From Sipunculus nudus (taxonomy: Eukaryota; Annelida; Sipuncula; Golfingiida; Sipunculidae), in NCBI GenBank assembly GCA_026874595.1, contig CM049310.1, positions 39,067,558-39,131,557 on the forward strand: a stretch of DNA of 64,000 nucleotides. Direction: 5' to 3'. Position numbers and translations under genes: made by a program. The notes beneath the pieces are model-generated. The model made no database searches. It was not told where the DNA came from and worked only from the letters and a program-made list of their open reading frames with translations. Positions 11,649-26,726 of this stretch are shown here, one piece after another. The first letter of the stretch is position 1. Each line of letters starts with the position of its first letter.

Positions 11649-13852
11649 TCATTTTTTCTTCTTTTTCCCTTTTTTCTTTCCACCTTTCTTCCCCTTTTTC
11701 TTTCCTTTGCCTTTGCCTTTTCCTTTCTTTCCTTTCTTTTTCCCCTTTTTCTTTGATCCGTCAGGCAGGGCATAATCTGGTATTTCAGGAACCTCGCTCA
11801 CTTCTTCTATCTCAGGAATTATACCATTACTTGCATCATGTAAAATGTCCCAAACTTCACATTCATAATGGGCTAGATCAATTGGCCTGAAAGTGTCTTT
11901 GTTTTTGTTATCTAGTTTTGCACCATGTATTAATAGCAGCTTCACCAGTTCCGTCTTCTTTTCTGAAAAAAAAAGTCTGACATCATGATATAGTCAGCAC
12001 ACATTTCAGTTATTTATAAATTATACCAGTGAACAGTAGTTTTAAACTGGTATAAGAGATAATTATGTAACAAAAATCCATTTTGCGTTTTAAAAAGGTT
12101 TAAATTAAACTGACAATTCTAACATCAGTATTTCAGATACAAAATAAAAAATGTCAACTATTATGTGTATTTTCAGTATATTTACATTCATTACAAATTT
12201 TAATTCATCATTTCAGTTGTAAGTCACACTTGAAAAAATATATATACCGGTAATACTTAATATTCTTATTTGAAAAAAAATGATAAACTGATATCATATA
12301 TTAGAAACTGAAAGGATTTCATGTTAATGTAAATTAAAATTATCATATATGAAATATAAAAAATTTCATATTTACAGTAGATACTTTTCATATTAACAGT
12401 AGAGTCTCTACTTATCAGGAACAAGCTTACTGAATAAGACCATATTGGTATACTGTAAATTTGGAAATGTTATTGGAATCATGTTTAATTAAGTTATATA
12501 AATTACACTGCATGTTTTTTTACCTTTTATTTTTAACCAGATGTGATCTAAAACATACGGAGCCCGGGAGACGACATGGTGAAAAATATTTATTAATTCG
12601 TGCGCACGAATTACTAATCCGTGCGCACTAATTACTAATCCGTGCGCACGAATTACTAATTCGTGGCCACGAATTACTAATCCGTGCGCACGAATTACTA
12701 GGTGTGAAAAATATATTTCCAAGGTGGAAAAAAATATTTATTAATTCGTGCGCACGAATTACTAATTCGTGCGCACGAATTACTAATTCGTGGCCACGAA
12801 TTACTAATCCGTGCGCACGAATTACTAATCCGTGCGCACGAATTACTAATCCGTGCGCACGAATTAGTGACAAATGAGAACAGCTCTCTTATGTTGCTTG
12901 CTCAATGCTTATTGGCTACTAATTCGTGCGCACAAGTTATTAATTCGTGCGCACGAATTACTAGCCAATGAGAAGCAAGCACACATCAACTGTGTCTAGG
13001 CACAGGCTGGCAGTTTTAGCGGGCATACACGGTTGTCAAAATGGAGCCAAGCGCCTTCCGACAATTCCATGACTTCCTACCTTGGAAAATTCCGAATTCT
13101 GTATATTGAAAATAGAAAGGGTTTTAAGCGAATTTAAAAAATATAAATATAAAACTCACAGACCCAGTTGCCGTGCATGGTGGAAAATTTCTAAGTAAGG
13201 CTTTCTCTGGTCAAACAAAACAACAACGAACCTTATAATCGTTGGGGCATAATGGGCACATTATTATAGACAAAGCCGATCAGGCTGAAATTTTTAACAG
13301 TTATTTTGCTTCACAAAGTAACTACAGTTACAGATCTCAACCGCCATTGACGATGATGCTAAATTGCAAATAACACAAAAAAACTAGGTGAAATGAACTT
13401 CACAGAACTTCTCATGTCATATTTGGAATTCACTTTCCTGACAGGAACACATAAACATTAAATGTTTGAAAGCTAATAAGCTTTTGGAAATTTTGAAAAA
13501 AAAATTATAAATTCCATTTCTCTATGAAAGTTTTAGATCGTATGTACAAATCATTAATACGTTTAGTACTGGAGTGTGGTGCTTTAATATTTAACAATTG
13601 TTCTGTCAGACAGTCATACCAGCTGGAGAGTATACAACGGAAAGCATGTTTAACATGTACTGGAGCGCTCTCGACTTCCAGCACTGGAGCTATGGTAAAC
13701 GAGCTATAAGGGTCAAGTATAAAAATAAGAAGAGAGCTGGCTATACAATCCACATTTTATGAAATGATTAACGGACTGGCTCCAGATTATCTGCTAATAT
13801 ATTAACTCAAACTCTGTCTCATGCTCAGCCCTATACAGTCCGCAAAAAAACC

Positions 13853-13924
<72 letters not shown>

Positions 13925-15079
13925 TATCGTGTGTGAATATATATGTAAATATATGTGCACTTTTCTAATCTGATCATTTATATATACATATATATATATT
14001 CATGTTAATTTTTCACTTTCTTTTAATTTAGATGCAGGAGAGCAGTTGCATTAGCCTTATCGGCTACTTTGTTATCCTATTGAAATAAATATTTTCCCTC
14101 CTTGCAAATATATTTTTCACACCTAGTAATTCGTGCGCACGGATTAGTAATTCGTGCGCACGGATTAGTTATTCGTGCGCACGGATTAGTAATTCGTGCG
14201 CACGGATTAATAAATATTTTTTCCACCTTGGAAATTTATTTTTTCACACCTAGTAATTCGTGCGCACGAATTAGTAATTCGTGGCCACGAATTAGTAATT
14301 CGTGCGCACGAATTAATAAATATTTTTCACCATGTCGTCTCCCGGGCTCCGTAAAAACAAGTGTATGACTGAAAAATAATATTTATTACACTAACCTCGA
14401 GCTGCAATATGAAGAGGGTTTACAAGCACTCCATCTTGGCTGTTAACATCAGCTTGGGCCTCAAGTAAAGCTTTGGTAACTTCAACATGGCCTCCTGTTA
14501 AAGATAAGTAATATGTCTTTATCATAGAGCTGTACAAAATTAATAGTCTATGGACTCATTATTCTTCCTGATTTAGACCCCTTCCTTCCCAAAATCCTGG
14601 ACTCCTTGAAGGGGTGGTACTGACAACTTGTGCCCGGATGATTTTGCTGGGAAACTTTTGTATAAATGAGTATTGATGTGAAAAAATAGGCATAATATAT
14701 TGGTTCTGATTATGTCCCTTTAACATATATACTCTCATATATACTATTTTTTTATCATTATTGATAAAAAACTAATTATTATTACTAATATCATCGTCAT
14801 CAATATCATCATTATTGATAGACATTATTTTTATATTATTATTATTATTATTATAGATAAAAATATTAAAACCTGTATTTACCAAACTTTGTTAGAAATC
14901 AAAATGGTATTGTTGTAATAAAAGTCAATATTCAAAGACGTATATCCACCTTTTACGGCTTTGGCCAGTGGAGTCACGCCTGAAGTGTCCTTTAAATTAA
15001 CATTAACGAAGTTCTTAATCAGTTTTCTAACTGTGGAAACGTCCCCGGTTTCAGCGGCCTGGTGAAGTCGTGTTTCCAT
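11649..15079 (-). CDS. ankyrin-repeat protein with Lys/Gly-rich C-terminal tail (3 exons)
   Basis: Coding exons on the minus strand: 15079-14950 (start ATG in AAAATGG context), 14494-14396 and 11962-11649 (stop TGA). Total 543 nt, 180 aa. Both introns are phase 1. Splice sites: donors AG|GTGGAT and AG|GTTAGT; acceptors TTTAACAG|GA and TTTTTCAG|AA. Exon 2 is exactly 99 nt, one 33-residue ankyrin repeat. Ankyrin motifs: [19 protein letters not shown] (residues 3-21), [19 protein letters not shown] across the exon 1/2 join, and [19 protein letters not shown] across exons 2/3, then a fourth half repeat RPIDLAHYE. The last ~35 residues are a Lys/Gly tail of KKGK units. Ankyrin repeats mediate protein-protein binding; the basic tail could bind nucleic acid or act as a nuclear/nucleolar signal (inference). 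No orthologue recognised. The exon 1 donor GTGGAT is weak, but it is the one that restores the repeat. Confidence 0.85.
13524..13805 (+). pseudogene. non-LTR retrotransposon reverse-transcriptase C-terminal fragment
   Basis: One frame with a single internal TAA (13707-13709) encodes [20 protein letters not shown], then [17 protein letters not shown], and after the stop [13 protein letters not shown]. These match the conserved region just after the RT domain of CR1/Jockey-type LINEs (pattern [28 protein letters not shown]; from general knowledge of the family). Truncated at both ends, it lies inside the foldback-like element. The LINE clade cannot be fixed from this piece. Confidence 0.7.
13853..13921. 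repeat. (TA)n microsatellite
   Basis: Long, almost perfect TA run adjoining the LINE fragment. Confidence 0.95.
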
Positions 15080-15909
15080 TTTGAGACTCTGTCCTATTGT
15101 TGTTGAACGTTAGTATGTTGATCTACTATTTGAAGCTACAATCATAATATTATTTTGATTCCCGCGGTCGTAAAAGATGTGTAAACATTTTTCTCAGGAC
15201 TGGCAAAGCGGTTTCTATGCAATTGTTTACATCGGAAACGGATGTAAGAATTTACTGCCTCCTTCGCAAAGGAATATAAATGGTATCTAACGCCATCTGC
15301 CGGACAAATGGAAAAAAATGAGCTCGGGAACCAAAGAAATGTTAGGGTTTTTTTTCCGTTATGCAGCTTATAAAACAAGTGAGCCATTGGCTGTCACGCT
15401 TAGCTGAATTTGACACATTGTTAAAAGCGATGGCACATAACTGTGAGCTACAGTGGTCGGCTCCCTTCACACTTCCTAAAAGGTCATTTAATTAATTGTG
15501 TCCTTAAATTTAAATATATGTGGGTATTTCTAAAAAAAATGTCGCATTTCATGTCCGGAAACTATATGTGTTACTGAGAAATTAGCAAATGCTAAAAATG
15601 ACATGAATAACCATTCAGATTGTTGCTAAAGATATAACCATTATTATGAGATAAAAATAATTTAAATCGGCACAGATATACATACAGAAAAAAGCTGCAA
15701 ATTTTACAATACCCTTAAATTTCCGTTGTCCCTTTCTCTTGGATCTTAAATTCAAAACAGCGTTTTTCTGTAACCACTGTTCCATTTATATAGATTTTGT
15801 TTTCCACATTGTCACAGCGGTGAAAGTTTATTAAGATGATATTTTTGCTTGATTTTTCCTGACCGTTTTGTTTTTAATACAAAATTTGGATATAAAAAGT
15901 ATGTCTCCC
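15080..15909. other. upstream region of the ankyrin gene
   Basis: On the minus strand this is the 5' flank and probable promoter/5' UTR of the ankyrin gene. No clear TATA box near the start codon and no further exon recognised. Short frames here, such as 15142-15387, show nothing recognisable. Confidence 0.35.
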
Positions 15910-15916
15910 AAATATA

Positions 15917-16926
15917 CTCGGCACCGTTACCTGCATGACCTTTTGACCTTGCAGCGCGTGAACAGAAACCACTTTGCTGATGCAGGGAGCATGCAGCGTT
16001 TATTAGAGTTCAGAAAATTTTGTACACATAATCCACAATTAAATTTAGTAACTGTCATATCAGTGTTTTCTGTTAATCATTAAAGGGTTAAAAAAATGAC
16101 CGTATGTTTATTTGGACTCGACACCGTTACACCTGCGAAAAATTAGCCGTCACATATAACTCTTCGAAAATGGCTTCCTCTTGTGGTTCATGTAGTGATA
16201 ACACGTGCTGCCCTCTTAGGGACGGTATGGAAGTAATTTTTTGTCCTGCATCTAACGAATAGATGAAAAAATCTCAGCACCTAACGTTCCTACTCGAAAC
16301 CGTTACCTGCATGAAAAATAACGGTGTCGAGAGCAAGGTAACGGTGTCGAGAACTTGGTATTAAATCCAAATTATTGAAATAGAATTTGAAACATATTTT
16401 AGGCTAAATATTTTAAACATTTGCGTTTCTTCTATTCAAAAAGGCATTTGCTTTTTTTAATACATAATACTGGTATTCAAGTAGTCACTACGGTTATTTT
16501 TTACTTCAGAAGCTCGACTCCGTTACCTATGCTTAACACCGTTATCAAAGCTCAACACCGTTACCTAGAGGATTTAAAACCATGTTTAAATTTTATTTTC
16601 TGTGCATTCAAAAAAATTAACAAGGTATTTCGACCCAAATTCTGAAGGTAGATGTACCAAAGTACTTTGTCCGGTAAACCCCTGCAAATGCACCCCTCTG
16701 GAAGCAAAAATAGGAATAGAGACAGTTTTTGTTTTCAAAAGTTAATTAAAAAGAAGAAAATATGATCTTTTTTACACACTTTTTTTTGTTAAATTCATAA
16801 CTGAATTTCATGTTTTGATTTTATCAAAGGTTATTAATTTTAATTTTATCGAAAATCACAAAAAATCTAGTCAAAACAATTTCTGAAAAGTGCAAGTGAG
16901 ATTTTACTGCGAGTCACGGTGTCGAG
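15917..16926. repeat. cluster of a 15-bp motif, CTCGACACCGTTACC
   Basis: Nine copies or close variants in about 1 kb. Plus orientation: 15917, 16117, 16293, 16513, 16532 and 16551. Inverse orientation (GGTAACGGTGTCGAG): 16320, 16337 and 16913. The sequence between copies is AT-rich and shows no obvious longer repeat, so this is not a simple tandem array. Function unknown. Confidence 0.7.
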
Positions 16927-18050
16927 AATAAGGTTCATATTTTCCCCTTACCTGGACTATTTATAAAAAGAGGAAACTACTTGCATTATTTTACAATTCT
17001 AACGATATTTTTCTACAAATTAAGTTTTGTTATATCAAAATCAAGATTAAAAAAATCACCAAGAAAACCCTTGAAATGCGACGTTTTCTGTAGAAATACC
17101 CATGTATGCCATACATGGTACTTTTAAGCCTACTTCGATTTTTTAGGCCTAACCGATACCTGTTCACCATATGGTATTATATATTTTATGTATCCAGTTA
17201 TTTTTAAAAAATAACTATTCACATTCATACATATACAAACAATATTTATATTTATATATATATATATTTATATATATATGTGTGTGTGTATTGTTTTAAT
17301 CTTATCATGTATACAGTGGCCACGATGCAACAAACATAGGCTACAAATGCATATAATGAGATAAGAGAAAATTTGCCGCCTACGTTCGCTTTGTGAATAG
17401 ACTTAAGACTAGCTGAAGACAATACATATATATATGAAGTAACGTTAATCATGCATCGTGCACAAATTTATGCTCACATCGACGCGGACACTTAAGGCTT
17501 ACCGTGACATCAAAACGTTACTCGGTGAAGTCGATGGACACTGGCATGCATAAAGACAGGCATTTAATTTGGCACATCCCACATGTTTGCTCTACTGCTA
17601 TTCAGTCAAAGACTATCGGGTAATTTTTTCTTACACAGTATTCTCATCTTCTGAAATATTTTTGGCGGGGTAAATAAGCCTACATTTTGCAGGGATGTTT
17701 ACATTTTATGCCATATTTTCTTTTTCTCTTAACTGGTCGTGGCTCAAATCGAATACCCTAATTTCTACGTTCTGATTTGGATGAGGAGTGCTTTGATTTA
17801 GTTTTGCCAACAGTGAATTTAAATTCTTCATCAGATCCGAATCCTGTTAAGTTCCCCAACTGAGTTGTCAGAATGGAACGTGTATTTTTGGAGACGGATA
17901 TTATTTGGTCCGGCAGTCAGACAGAGGAACCGTGCATTGGGTCCGCATAAGGTTTTTTTTTTTTTTTTTGCAGTTTCATGACCTTTGGAACCTACTTATT
18001 AATATTAAAGTGGGTGTCGCCCTGACACCTTTGAATATTTTGCGTAAAAC
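16927..18050. other. anonymous AT-rich stretch
   Basis: No gene or element ends recognised. Contains a TA/TG microsatellite at about 17248-17290 and a T run at 17953-17969. Confidence 0.45.
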
Positions 18051-18054
18051 CCTT

Positions 18055-18900
18055 TAAAATGCACATTAGCTATCGCCATTATTTGAACTTCTTATTTTGC
18101 CCATTATGCCTCATATCTTTCTAAGTTCGAACTATCATAAAGTTTAAGGTGTCTACCAATATTTTTTCAGTGTAGAGTATGATGAACCGTTTCAAACTAC
18201 AATTCAATGTATATTTAATATGCAAATTAGCTGTCGCCATTATTTGAACTTCTTATTTTGCTCCCATCTCTCTTAGTTCTTGTATATATCTTAGGGATTA
18301 AGGTGTCTACACCTATGTTTTTATGGTAGAGGATTTTGATATAAACCGTTTCAAGCTAATATTCAATGAATATTTAATATGCAAATTAGCTGTCGCCATT
18401 ATTGGAACTTTATTCTTTTGCGCACATCTCTCTTAGTTCTTGTCCTGTCTCAGTATTTAGGTATCTATCTATTAAGGTATCTAAATCTATGTTTTCATGG
18501 TAGATGAGTATGATAAACCGTTTCAAGCTTACATTTAATGGATATTTAACATGCAAATTAGCAGTCTCCATTATTCAAACTTCTTATTTTGCTCATATCT
18601 CGCTTAGTTCTTGTCCTATTTTAGAGACTTAGGTGTCTACATCCATATTTTCATGGTCAAGGATTATGATGGACTGTTTAATATTATCGTTAAGTGATTT
18701 TTTTAATTTGTTATATGTAAATTAGCTGTCGCCGTTAATTGAACTTCTTATTTTGCACATATTGGTCTTAGTTCCTGTCTTATCTTGGAGATTAATCGGT
18801 CCACACCTATGTTTTCTTGGTAGAGGAGTATGATGACCAGTTTCAAATTACCATTTAAGATTTTTTTAAGAGCAAATGAATTATCGCCATTATGAGTACT
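18055..18900. repeat. degenerate tandem repeat, ~160-170 bp units
   Basis: Six units marked by variants of ATGCAAATTAGCTGTCGCCA at about 18059, 18220, 18379, 18551, 18714 and 18871. Other shared phrases per unit include CTTATTTTGC, TCTCTTAGTTCTTGT, AGGTGTCTACA and AACCGTTTCAA. The units have diverged by substitutions and small indels, so the array is old. Confidence 0.8.
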
Positions 18901-18957
18901 TCTAGCTATAACTGTATCTCTCTAAAGTTTCTTATACTTTTTGTGTCCTTCGGTTTA

Positions 18958-19457
18958 TTAGGGACGACATAAGTAAGACAGTAAGAATGTTTCTACACGT
19001 ACCACCAGAGGCGGCGTTGTGAAAGTTTGTACAAGATGTTTGTAGTCACTTAGTTTCGTATCACTGTTTCGTAATTTGGATTCGGCTGCGAACGTCTTTA
19101 TTTTTGTTATCCGATCTGTTACGTATAACAAATCTCGAGCAAGCTTCACTGGCGAGACAGTTCGGGCCACTTTTGTCCAATTCGTCACTATTTTCTGTAT
19201 CACTTGCAAACCAAGCAAAGAAGTGCAGATGCTTTGCATAAGACCTGCTGCACCATTAGTGCAAGAAGATTTGAGATTTGCACGATTATCTTTAAATGCT
19301 TGGAGAGTTGCGTCCATCGCACACAGAGGTGTTCCATTGTTGCCAATATAAATGTCGAAAATTGAGCTCCATATTCCAGACATATCTGCCTTCATGGTGG
19401 CAATGAAGAGGTCACTCATTACAGCAGCCAATACTGGCAACTCAACACCCCTATTTA
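18958..19457 (-). CDS. possible terminal exon of an unknown gene
   Basis: A minus-strand frame is open for about 165 codons and ends at a TAA that overlaps an AATAAA (CCTAATAAACC). The exon could begin after a TTATCAG acceptor at 19458; an in-frame TAA lies a little further upstream. The predicted peptide is mixed helical-looking sequence with three cysteines (in PLCAMDA, SSCTNG and SICTSLLG) and ends FLLSYLCRP. I recognise no family. No upstream exon was found, and the first in-frame ATG could instead start a single-exon gene. Composition looks more protein-like than the short frames nearby, but no conserved motif supports it. Confidence 0.35.
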
Positions 19458-19555
19458 CTGATAACCAGTTTTATCCTAACTGACAGTGCATACGTTCAGG
19501 GCAGACTGAGTGTTCCCCGCTGTTGGCAGTGCGCCAAATAAAGGCATGCCCCTAA

Positions 19556-19832
19556 GGCAAAAAAGTTGTGGTTCTCAGACACCTTTTTTTCATAAATCAG
19601 TGCGGGCGGGCGTTTAACCTTTTTTTAGTATGCTTCGATAAAAATGTCATATGATCAGGGAAAAGCATGATAATAACAATTTATTTTCAAAACAGGTAAA
19701 AGCCCTACATAAAAAAGGAAATCTTATCACAATTATATTATTTTATCTTGAAAAATTAAAATAAAAAAAAAATTTGATGCGGGGGATTATTATTGACGCG
19801 AGCGGTGCCTGAGAACCATACCTTTTTTTGCC
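19556..19832. mobile_element. PIF/Harbinger-like MITE
   Basis: A 277-bp segment flanked by TAA on both sides (19553-19555 and 19833-19835), the trinucleotide target typical of PIF/Harbinger. Inverted ends: left GGCAAAAAAGTTGTGGTTCT then CAGACACC; right, read inverted, GGCAAAAAAAGGTATGGTTC then TCAGGCACC, one indel and a few mismatches. No coding capacity. Confidence 0.75.
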
Positions 19833-19835
19833 TAA

Positions 19836-23841
<4,006 letters not shown>

Positions 23842-24639
23842 CAAGGGACCCATGGGTCACTTTGCTCAGCTGAAGTTGACCTTGAGGGTAAAAATCTAAG
23901 ATAATATCAAATGGAGATAAAGTTTTCCAAGAGGAAAAGGTAATATAAGCCATGGCTGGTTGACATGATTGGCTTGTATTGATGTGTAAGAAATTGTTGC
24001 AAATAATATTTTGTGACCAAAACATGCATTTCCTAATGTTAAAATTGAAGCATGTGATCAGTTTGTGAACACAAGATGAATATTATAACCATGATCAATG
24101 GCTGACTTTTTGATAAATTGTTGACAGTCCAGTAGTTTACACATTTGTTAAATTGGATCTATTTTTTATAATATATACTAGTATTATTAGAAATATGTAT
24201 TTTTTTTATTTTATAAAATCTATACAGTTAAAATATAACCAGTCCACAGATGCAAGGACTGGGGGGGGGGGGGGGGGATGGAATGATGGGAGATACAACA
24301 TCTCTGTATTTTTATAGTGTATATACATAGGCTTTTCACTTAATTCAACTATGCTTACAGGATAAAGAAATTCATTCACAATTACTTAATATTTAAAATA
24401 GGACAAACAGACTGGTTGACAAACAAGGCTGATAAAATATAAAGTTTCAATTATTTCTTATTTTTTTATTATTTCAAATTCTTTTAAAGTTTAACATCTG
24501 CAATATTACAAAACTGAATATATAAATTGCTTTCAAGTTTCAGCCCTGAATAGCTTTAACCAATCCACATACAGCATATGAAAGTTATTTCAACAGTGCT
24601 TATAGGAATAATTTCATAATTAATATATATTTAACTAGA

Positions 24640-26100
24640 ATATGGGTAGTCGACAAGCGACTATGTGTATCTGCCAAAATCAGAGAAGGACGGGTGAAGT
24701 GAGGCATGGACTGAGTGGCAAGGGGATATAGAGTTACATGTGTTACATATTAGAATGGATCTCTGCCACATAAACATGATTGTAGGTGGCGCCACCTGTT
24801 ATTTGAACGAGAAAATATCCAAGATGTATACACATGCAAAATTTCATGTGGAAAAGTCAAACCACTGCAGAGATATGAGTGATTTTATCCCACCGCAGAC
24901 AAACAGATGGACGCTGTGCAAAAATGTCTGCAGGTGGCGCCACCATTTTTGTGTATGTTATAAAGCTATCCAAGAGCTACATTTTTGTAAAAATTTTTTT
25001 CCTGATTGGTCAAATGGTTCCGGAGATATAAGCATTCATGTCTGCAGGGTGAAGTGAGTGTAGGTGGCGCCACCTGTCATAAAATCAAGAAAGCTATCCA
25101 GAATGTATACGCATGCCGAATTACAGGTCATTTGGTCAAACCACTGCAGAGATATCAGGTATTTTAACCTAAGGCAGACAAACAGATGGACGCTGTACAA
25201 AAATGGCTGCAGGTGTTGCACCATTTTTGTGTATGTTATAAAGCTATCCAAGGGCTACATTTGTGTAAAAAAAATTTCCTGATTGGTTGAACGAGTCCGG
25301 AGATATTAGCATGGATGTCTACAGCGTGAACGTGAATGTAGGTGGCGCCACTGTCATAAAATCAAGAAAGCTATGCGGGATGTATACGCATGCCGAATTC
25401 CAGGTAATTTGGTCAAACCAATGCAGAGTTATGAGTGATTTTAACCTAAGGCAGACAAACAGATGGACGCTGTGCAAAAATTGCTGCAGGTGGCGCCACC
25501 ATTTTTGTGTATGTTATAAAGCTATCCAAGGGCTACATTTGTGTAAAAATTTTTTCCTGATTGGTCAAACAGTTCCCGAGATATGAGCTTGGATGTCTGC
25601 AGCATTAACGTGAATGTAGGTGGCACCACCTGTCATAAAATCAAGAAAGCTATCTAGGATGTATACGCATGCCGAATTTTAGGTGAATCAGTCAAACCAC
25701 TGCAGAGATATGAGTGATTTTAACCCAAGGCAGATGAACAGATGGACACTGTGCAAACATGGTTGCAGGTGGTGCCACCTTTTTTAGTGTATGTTATAAA
25801 GCTATCCCAGGGCTACATTTGTGTAAAAAATTTTTTCCTGATTGGCTAAACAGTTCCCGAGATATGTGGGTTTATGTGTGGAAACAGACGCACAAACGGA
25901 CGCTGGGCAGAGAGGAAAGGTCAGAGGTCAAGGTCACTTGGTAAGGTCCAGTTCACATGTGACCCGATAATTTGTGTAAGTTTCGGAAAAATCCATCCAG
26001 TAGTCTCAGAGGAGTTCTCCGAAAACGAACGCGGCGGCGGCAGAACCCAGTCAAACACATAGTATCCACAAAACTTCGTTTTGGCGGCTACAATGAAAAT
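24640..26100 (+). repeat. GGTGGCGCCACC array 1 (278-bp period)
   Basis: Begins ACTAGAATATGGGTAGTCGA. The palindrome GGTGGCGCCACC, or a one- to two-base variant, occurs at 24785, 24933, 25063, 25212 (degenerate), 25341, 25489, 25619 and 25768. Alternate copies are exactly 278 bp apart, with a within-unit spacing of about 148 then 130. Each unit also carries AGATATGAGTGATTTTA and ACAAACAGATGGACGCTGTG. It ends with a GC-rich GAACGCGGCGGCGG and a triple GGTCA motif (AGGTCAGAGGTCAAGGTCA). Short frames here are translations of the repeat. Confidence 0.85.
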
Positions 26101-26726
26101 ATAGAGTTGATGGACAGACAGAGCTGATCACTTTATGTTCCATTCCCCTGAGGCAAGAATATGTTTTAATTAAATTTTAATTTTTTCTTATCCAATTATT
26201 TTTCAAGTTAAATATATTTGATGGTTTGATAATTACTGTACACCTGTCACAGTGGGGGATCTCCCCCAGTGACTGTAACAAATCAGGAACCCTGGCATAG
26301 CTGACTTCCAGTGACCAGGAGTAGGCGGCCTGCATATGGATAAACCAAGTAACTACAATGGAGCCTACACAAAAAATTCAACAACTAGCCTAATTTTCAA
26401 GCTTTTATTTTCAAATTTCAGATTTAAACAAATTAAATACTTATGTTTACATGCTGTGAAAATTAATTTAACAGTACTCACAGGAAAAAGACGTGCCATG
26501 TTCAAAGATGGGCAAAATTTAAGGTACTGATATTATTATTATGCTTATAACTTAAAAATTTATAAAATTTGGATCTAATTTTGGGTATACAATTGAAACT
26601 AAATTAAACAAAGTTATATACTTTGAAAACAAATTTTTGGCTTAAAAAATTTTCCTGTTTAGTGGGTAAATATTTTTCCTGATTTTTAACAAACTGCATA
26701 ATGTCCAGGATCATAACTTCAAGAAA

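Larger units (their letters stand above)
12556..14353. mobile_element. foldback-like transposon with palindromic subterminal arrays, in ankyrin intron 2
   Basis: The left end (12556 onward) reads TACGGAGCCCGGGAGACGAC and the right end (to 14353) is its exact inverse. The inverted termini extend roughly 200-300 bp each, and both consist largely of ~22-bp units built on the palindromes TTCGTGCGCACGAA and TTCGTGGCCACGAA. Flanks contain AAAACA on both sides, a possible imperfect target duplication. The inside holds further palindrome units at about 12918-12962, a LINE fragment (13524-13805) and a TA run. No transposase frame seen. Long inverted termini filled with short internal repeats are typical of foldback elements. 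The whole element lies inside intron 2 of the ankyrin gene. Confidence 0.75.

Noticed and set aside
14879-14949. Extension of ankyrin exon 1 to the stop after NKVW
   Set aside because: Leaves the ankyrin repeat broken; splicing at AG|GTGGAT restores VKGGHVEV and gives consistent phase.
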